Shown here: positions 22,986 to 64,000 of the stretch, piece by piece
How positions within the stretch are numbered: the stretch's first letter is position 1
Layout of the letters: every line of letters begins with the position of its first letter
Assembly: GCA_026122225.1 (NCBI GenBank)
Contig: JANEZZ010000407.1
Span: 806,001 to 870,000 of the forward strand
Length of the DNA: 64,000 nt
Reading direction: 5' to 3'
Source: Heloderma charlesbogerti
Taxonomy: Eukaryota; Chordata; Lepidosauria; Squamata; Helodermatidae
Made by a program: the position numbers and the translations under genes
Notes under the pieces: model-generated
Told to the model about the DNA's origin: nothing
Databases searched by the model: none
The model's input: only the letters and a program-made list of their open reading frames with translations

Positions 22986-24955
22986 TTGGTCCAGCCACGA
23001 TCAATTTGATACATTTGGGAGGCTTAGATGCAGCATGTATTGTGCTAAAACTGAGAGAAGCCCCCCCTTCCCCCTGCAGCCCCATGCATGTGTGGGACCC
23101 AGCTGAACTCTGTGGTAGTTCTGGAGGTGGGAGGGTAGCAGGGGTTTGCCTGCATGTTTCGCAGAGCAGCATCAAAACCCAGCATGTATTAAACACGCAT
23201 CTTGTGTCCTGTTGCCAAAACGACTGCATGGCAGTTGCCGCAGCTCTCATGCTGATTCAGTGTGACCTGCTGATCATCACCACAACCCGCGGCTCCCGTG
23301 TGCAGCTTCCACTGATCCTCCAGCGTTCTGCATGGCACATTGGAGAACAGCCACCCTGCACCTTCACAGGAGGAGCATGTGCAGCGCCCCTTGCAATGAT
23401 GGATACAAGAAGTATTGCTGGAGTCCAAAGCCCATAGCAGAACAAGATAAGACTCATGTAAACAATAAAAGGCTTACCTAATATGACCAAAAATCACAGG
23501 TTTAAAATCAACACCTACGGCATGGGAGAAAATGTTAACATTAAAAACCATCATTGCAATGCGTATCTTTACATTTTATTATGTATAAAGCACCTAAAAT
23601 CACTACTTCCAGAGGGGTTACACAACTTCAAACTATATCAGGCCCTGCCTACAGGCTGGGAACCTCTTCCTGCCCTTATGGGAAGGTAACTGAACATATT
23701 TCACACTGGGAAGTGACCAAAGACATTGTATGCCTATGAAGCAGAAGTGGTCATCAGGGACTCTGCACCTCTCCCAGTTCCTTTTAGGGGACCCTTAGTG
23801 AGAAGAAGTTACTGAGGGGAGTTGGTGACTGGAAGAGAGCAAATCTGAGTGATGCCGGTTCCACCTTCCTTACGTGGCTCATGATTCTCCTCTCTGTTAC
23901 TTCTTGCATTAGCTGTCAGCATTGCTCTTTTTAGGAAGGGGCTCATCCAGACACCAGCCTTTTTATTGTGTATTTGTAGGAATTTAAATTTTGTTGGTAT
24001 TGTACCTTGGATTTATTTTATAATGAAAATAAATTTTATAAATAAATCTAGTGTCTTAGCGTAGCTCCCACCTGAATTTCTGGGCGCCCCTTGAACCCAA
24101 AGCACATGGGAGGCCTGCCCAAACTAGGCTTAATATTGGCTGAAGTATTGGCAGGTATTGCTTGGACTCCTCATCTGTATTGTTTGATTCACACTTGTAA
24201 GACTTTGAGTCTTCATCTTTGTATTTTAAATACTCACTGTTAGGGGCTCAACCAGTATTGATTCAGTGGTGGCAGAGCGACTTTACTGAACACATTTAAA
24301 AGGCAAAATATCCCTGTAACATATTACGGCAAAGATGGAGTGATGGTGAGTTCAAGATCTATCCTGACATTCTAAATGCTGGTGGTAAATGTCAAAAGGA
24401 TCTAGCATCAGATCCATCTCCCATAAAGTTTTTCTGGGAGGAAGAGCAATTAAGAACTCTGTCTGTCTGTGAAGAATATTTTTAGGATCACACCCTCATA
24501 AGGCGGCTTCCAACATACTAAAACACAATATACAGTAGGATTTATAATAATTGCCATAAAAACAACAATAGAGTCCAACAACAACGAGACAGCAATATGA
24601 GTAATAAAATATCCTGCCTAACATGATAACACTAAAAATTAAGTAAAATAGACTGAAAATATTTTGCTTTAATTTAAATTTTGGAAGAGAGCAAATCTGA
24701 CTTGGATCTTTATGCGTTGCATAGGGGTGAGAGATTTGTGACACATAACTCCTCCTCTTCCAAAATGTACAGTCAGCCTCCCACCACATGGTTTCAATAT
24801 TTTCAGATTAAGAACTTAATCTGGAGGATACAGAGTGAATGCAAAGTAACGCACACTTTTATTATGTTTGCACATACTTTGTTAATATAAAAACATATAA
24901 TGGGCATCTTGTTAAAATGTATATTTTGCTGAACTTGCTATTGTCTGGAAATATC
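22986..24955. other. Unassigned, becoming AT-rich
   Basis: The open frame 22982-23437 (151 codons) has no recognisable domain and biased, non-coding-like composition. I call no gene or RNA here. Confidence 0.4.
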
Positions 24956-25115
24956 ATAGAATCATAGAATAGTAGGGTTGGAAGGGGCCTACAAGGCCAT
25001 CGAGTCCAACCCCCCTGCTCAGTGCAGGAATCCAAGTCAGAGCATCCCTGACAGATGGCTGTCCAGCCTCGTCTTGAAGGACTCCGGTGTGGGAGAGCCC
25101 ACCACCTCCCTAGGT
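24956..25115 (-). mobile_element. CR1 LINE 3' end, short
   Basis: ATAGAATCATAGAATAGTAG to CCACCACCTCCCTAGGT covers the last 160 bases of CR1. Severe 5' truncation. Confidence 0.88.
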
Positions 25116-26071
25116 GATATCAGAGGCTATGATATAAGGTTTAGGAGAAGGTATAGTGAAGGCCCTGTGGGAAATTGTTTGTAGGATGTGCCCAACAATT
25201 TCGCCAAATATAGCAATGAAGGGAAGCTTTATTCCAAGAGTATGATATGGGAGTGATAATTTTTTTAAAATGTAGCACACAGCCGCAAGTTGGTGTTTCC
25301 ATACAGAAGATGGCTTGTGTGGTGGTAAAATTATACAAAGCTTTTGGATAGATGTCCAAATTCAAGATCTTATGGAAGATGTTTTTCACAGGTGGTAATA
25401 TTTAATGAGTTGCTTTTGGTGAATTTGTTGGTGGGTACAAAATCTATGGTGGCAAAAAATGGGTAATATCCTATGATATCAATCAATTGAAGATTAATGT
25501 AGGAAAATATGGAATGTTGTGATAAATTAACTGTATCAGGGCACATGCAGGTAGAGAAGGAACACACTGACCACTTTTGGGAGCAGTGGAGGAAATACTT
25601 ACCGAATGGGAGCAGAAAATACCCCAAGAAGGACTTCCAGTGTTGTAGGTTTGAGCTGGTTTGCCTGGTTGACAGTATTTGTTAGTATGTACCTGGAAAT
25701 CTTTTTTATCTTCTGTATATTAAAAAAAAAAAATTGAAAATGCAATTCAAGTTTTAGAAAAACACACACAATTCAGTGTATGTCAAGAGTTTCACACCAA
25801 AATTTTATTATATCCATTTTATTTAGATCTAGCCATGAACCAAATGTCCAGCTCCAATGATGTTTCTTATGTGTGCATGCTGCTGTTGGCTATTTGTGGT
25901 GAAGCTGAAATTTAGGGAGAATATTATTTTTATGCATGTTAACACAAATTGGATGTGTATGGTATGGTACTGGGGAATACCTGGAGAAAGTATATGCAAC
26001 AGCGGCAGAATGAGCAAATCTTTGTAAAATGTTTCTTTAAAAGCTTGTTTTTCCTCTCTTCCTCACTACAG
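25116..26071. other. AT-rich sequence before the first recognised exon
   Basis: No repeat or coding signal recognised. The last 40 bases form the pyrimidine-rich tract of the exon 1 acceptor. Confidence 0.4.
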
Positions 26072-62910
<36,839 letters not shown>

Positions 62911-63394
62911 GTTTGTAAGCAATTCTTATGGCACCTTCTGGCCGCCAGTAACTGTATCCTGCCCCCGGCTGGGGGCTGTGTTTTTGCAGCTGGAATCTGC
63001 ATTTGAAACAAACGATCTGCTATTCCAGTGCAGTCTTCTGCTGCCAAACACTCCCAGGTGTTTACCAGGGTTAAGAAATTGGGAACGCACTAAGGGGATG
63101 ACCCGCTACCTCCTTCCCAGCCCCCCCTTGCAAATCCCCCCTCCCAGAATTGGAGCCCAGTGCAGGACCTTCCCCTCAAGTCCCTGTCTGTGGGGGAGGG
63201 ACTGTGTGTGTGAAGAAGGTGGGTGACTGTGCAGCCACCGGGCAGGACAGTCGCCTTGATCCAGAGCTGGTGCGCTGCCCACAGTTGAAACGAACAGAGC
63301 AGCTCCTGCTCGTGCTGAGGGTGAAGCGGGAGGATGCAGAGCTCCATGGCGGAGAATGTTCATTCCTTCCTTCATTCCTTCGTTCCTTCATTCA
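62911..63394. other. Start of intron 19, unassigned
   Basis: No repeat or coding signal recognised; 63356-63400 is a (TTCC/TTCA)n simple repeat. Confidence 0.45.
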
Positions 63395-63860
63395 TTCAAG
63401 CTCATATAGCACAGAGGCATCACAGTGGTGAACACAAAATACAACGGCATCACAACAACAATAAATGTAATAATAAAAACATGACAATGCAAACTAAGGA
63501 GCAATAAAACCGCACACCCGACGGTGTGCTACATGCCACAGCTGTCACACTTCAGGGAAAGCCTGCGTAGGGGCGGGTTTTAAGACGGCATCTGGATGCC
63601 AAGCCTGTGGGGGCCTCTCTGAGGTCAGCTGGCAAAGCCCTCCGGAGGGGGGGCGTTGCAACCCTTGGTGCTCTGCTGCACGTGTGCCTGAGGTGGCCTC
63701 CGGGGCACGGGGCACCCTCAGAAGGGCCCCCTCTGATGAGCACAGAGACCGGGCGGGGGCAGAAGGGGTGAGGCGCTCCCTGAGGTAAGTTGGTCCCAAG
63801 TTGTTTAGGGCTTCATAGGTCAACAGCAACACCTTGGACTTGGCCCAGTAGCTTGCTGAG
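63395..63860 (-). mobile_element. L2-type LINE 3' end
   Basis: On the minus strand: LLLTYEALNNLGPTYLRERL and SLCSSEGALLRVPRAPEA, homologous to the L2 C-terminal block at 45423-45701. The C-terminal end is frameshifted. Sequence to 64000 may continue the element. Confidence 0.75.
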
Positions 63861-64000
63861 GATGTATTTGCCTGCAGAACGTCCCACAGTTGATTTGGTG
63901 AAAGGATATCTGATAGCAGAGCTGGGAAATACCTTCCACTATAGGAAAACTGCAATGCTGATGTCCATGAGAGTGGAAGGTGCTGGGATAGATAGACCAA

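Noticed and set aside
22982..23437. 151-codon frame as an exon or gene
   Set aside because: No recognisable domain, cysteine/proline-rich low-complexity composition, and no splice or start context that I trust.

Overview
The window looks like nuclear DNA of a squamate reptile (lizard or snake). It has intron-split coding sequence with canonical GT-AG boundaries. It also has many young CR1 LINE copies ending in short repeats of ATTCTATG, BovB (RTE) LINEs, L2-type LINEs, hAT-like palindromic MITEs and a tRNA-derived SINE. BovB together with abundant CR1 and L2 fits squamates better than birds, crocodilians or turtles. The species cannot be named from this sequence.

The only cellular gene I can support is ATP13A3, on the + strand. 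It encodes a P5B-type ATPase whose known role is polyamine transport in the endosomal/lysosomal system. Nineteen exons are visible between 26072 and 62910. They carry about 748 codons from the start methionine (26116) to the MVTG motif before the hinge. Reading frame is kept across every junction. The rest of the protein (roughly the last 480 residues, judged from mammalian ATP13A3) must lie beyond position 64000. The exons include the N-terminal membrane insertion, M1-M2, the TGES loop of the actuator domain, M3-M4 with PPALP, the DKTGTLT phosphorylation site (split between two exons) and the KGAPE nucleotide-binding motif. An 18-base micro-exon lies at 61221-61238.

Layout: 1-26 kb has no recognised host exon. 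It is either upstream intergenic sequence or a large first intron, filled with CR1, older CR1/L3-like, L2 and MITE copies. 26-45 kb holds exons 1-10 with repeat-laden introns. 45.2-54.7 kb is one 9.5-kb intron made mostly of transposons: an L2 tail, a BovB tail, a nearly full-length BovB split by a CR1, a CR1 split by a SINE, and an inverted pair of L3-like LINE copies. 54.7-62.9 kb holds exons 11-19, some separated by very short introns. 62.9-64 kb is intron, ending in an L2 copy.

No new host system was found. The most notable structures are: an 801-codon open frame made when a CR1 inserted in phase into a BovB ORF; a 5S-rRNA-derived segment joined to a CR1 tail; a CR1 copy that still shows a zinc-knuckle, coiled-coil and SGNH-esterase ORF1; and several inverted repeats that could fold in pre-mRNA. 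Repeat family names come from recognised protein and sequence motifs, not from a database search.
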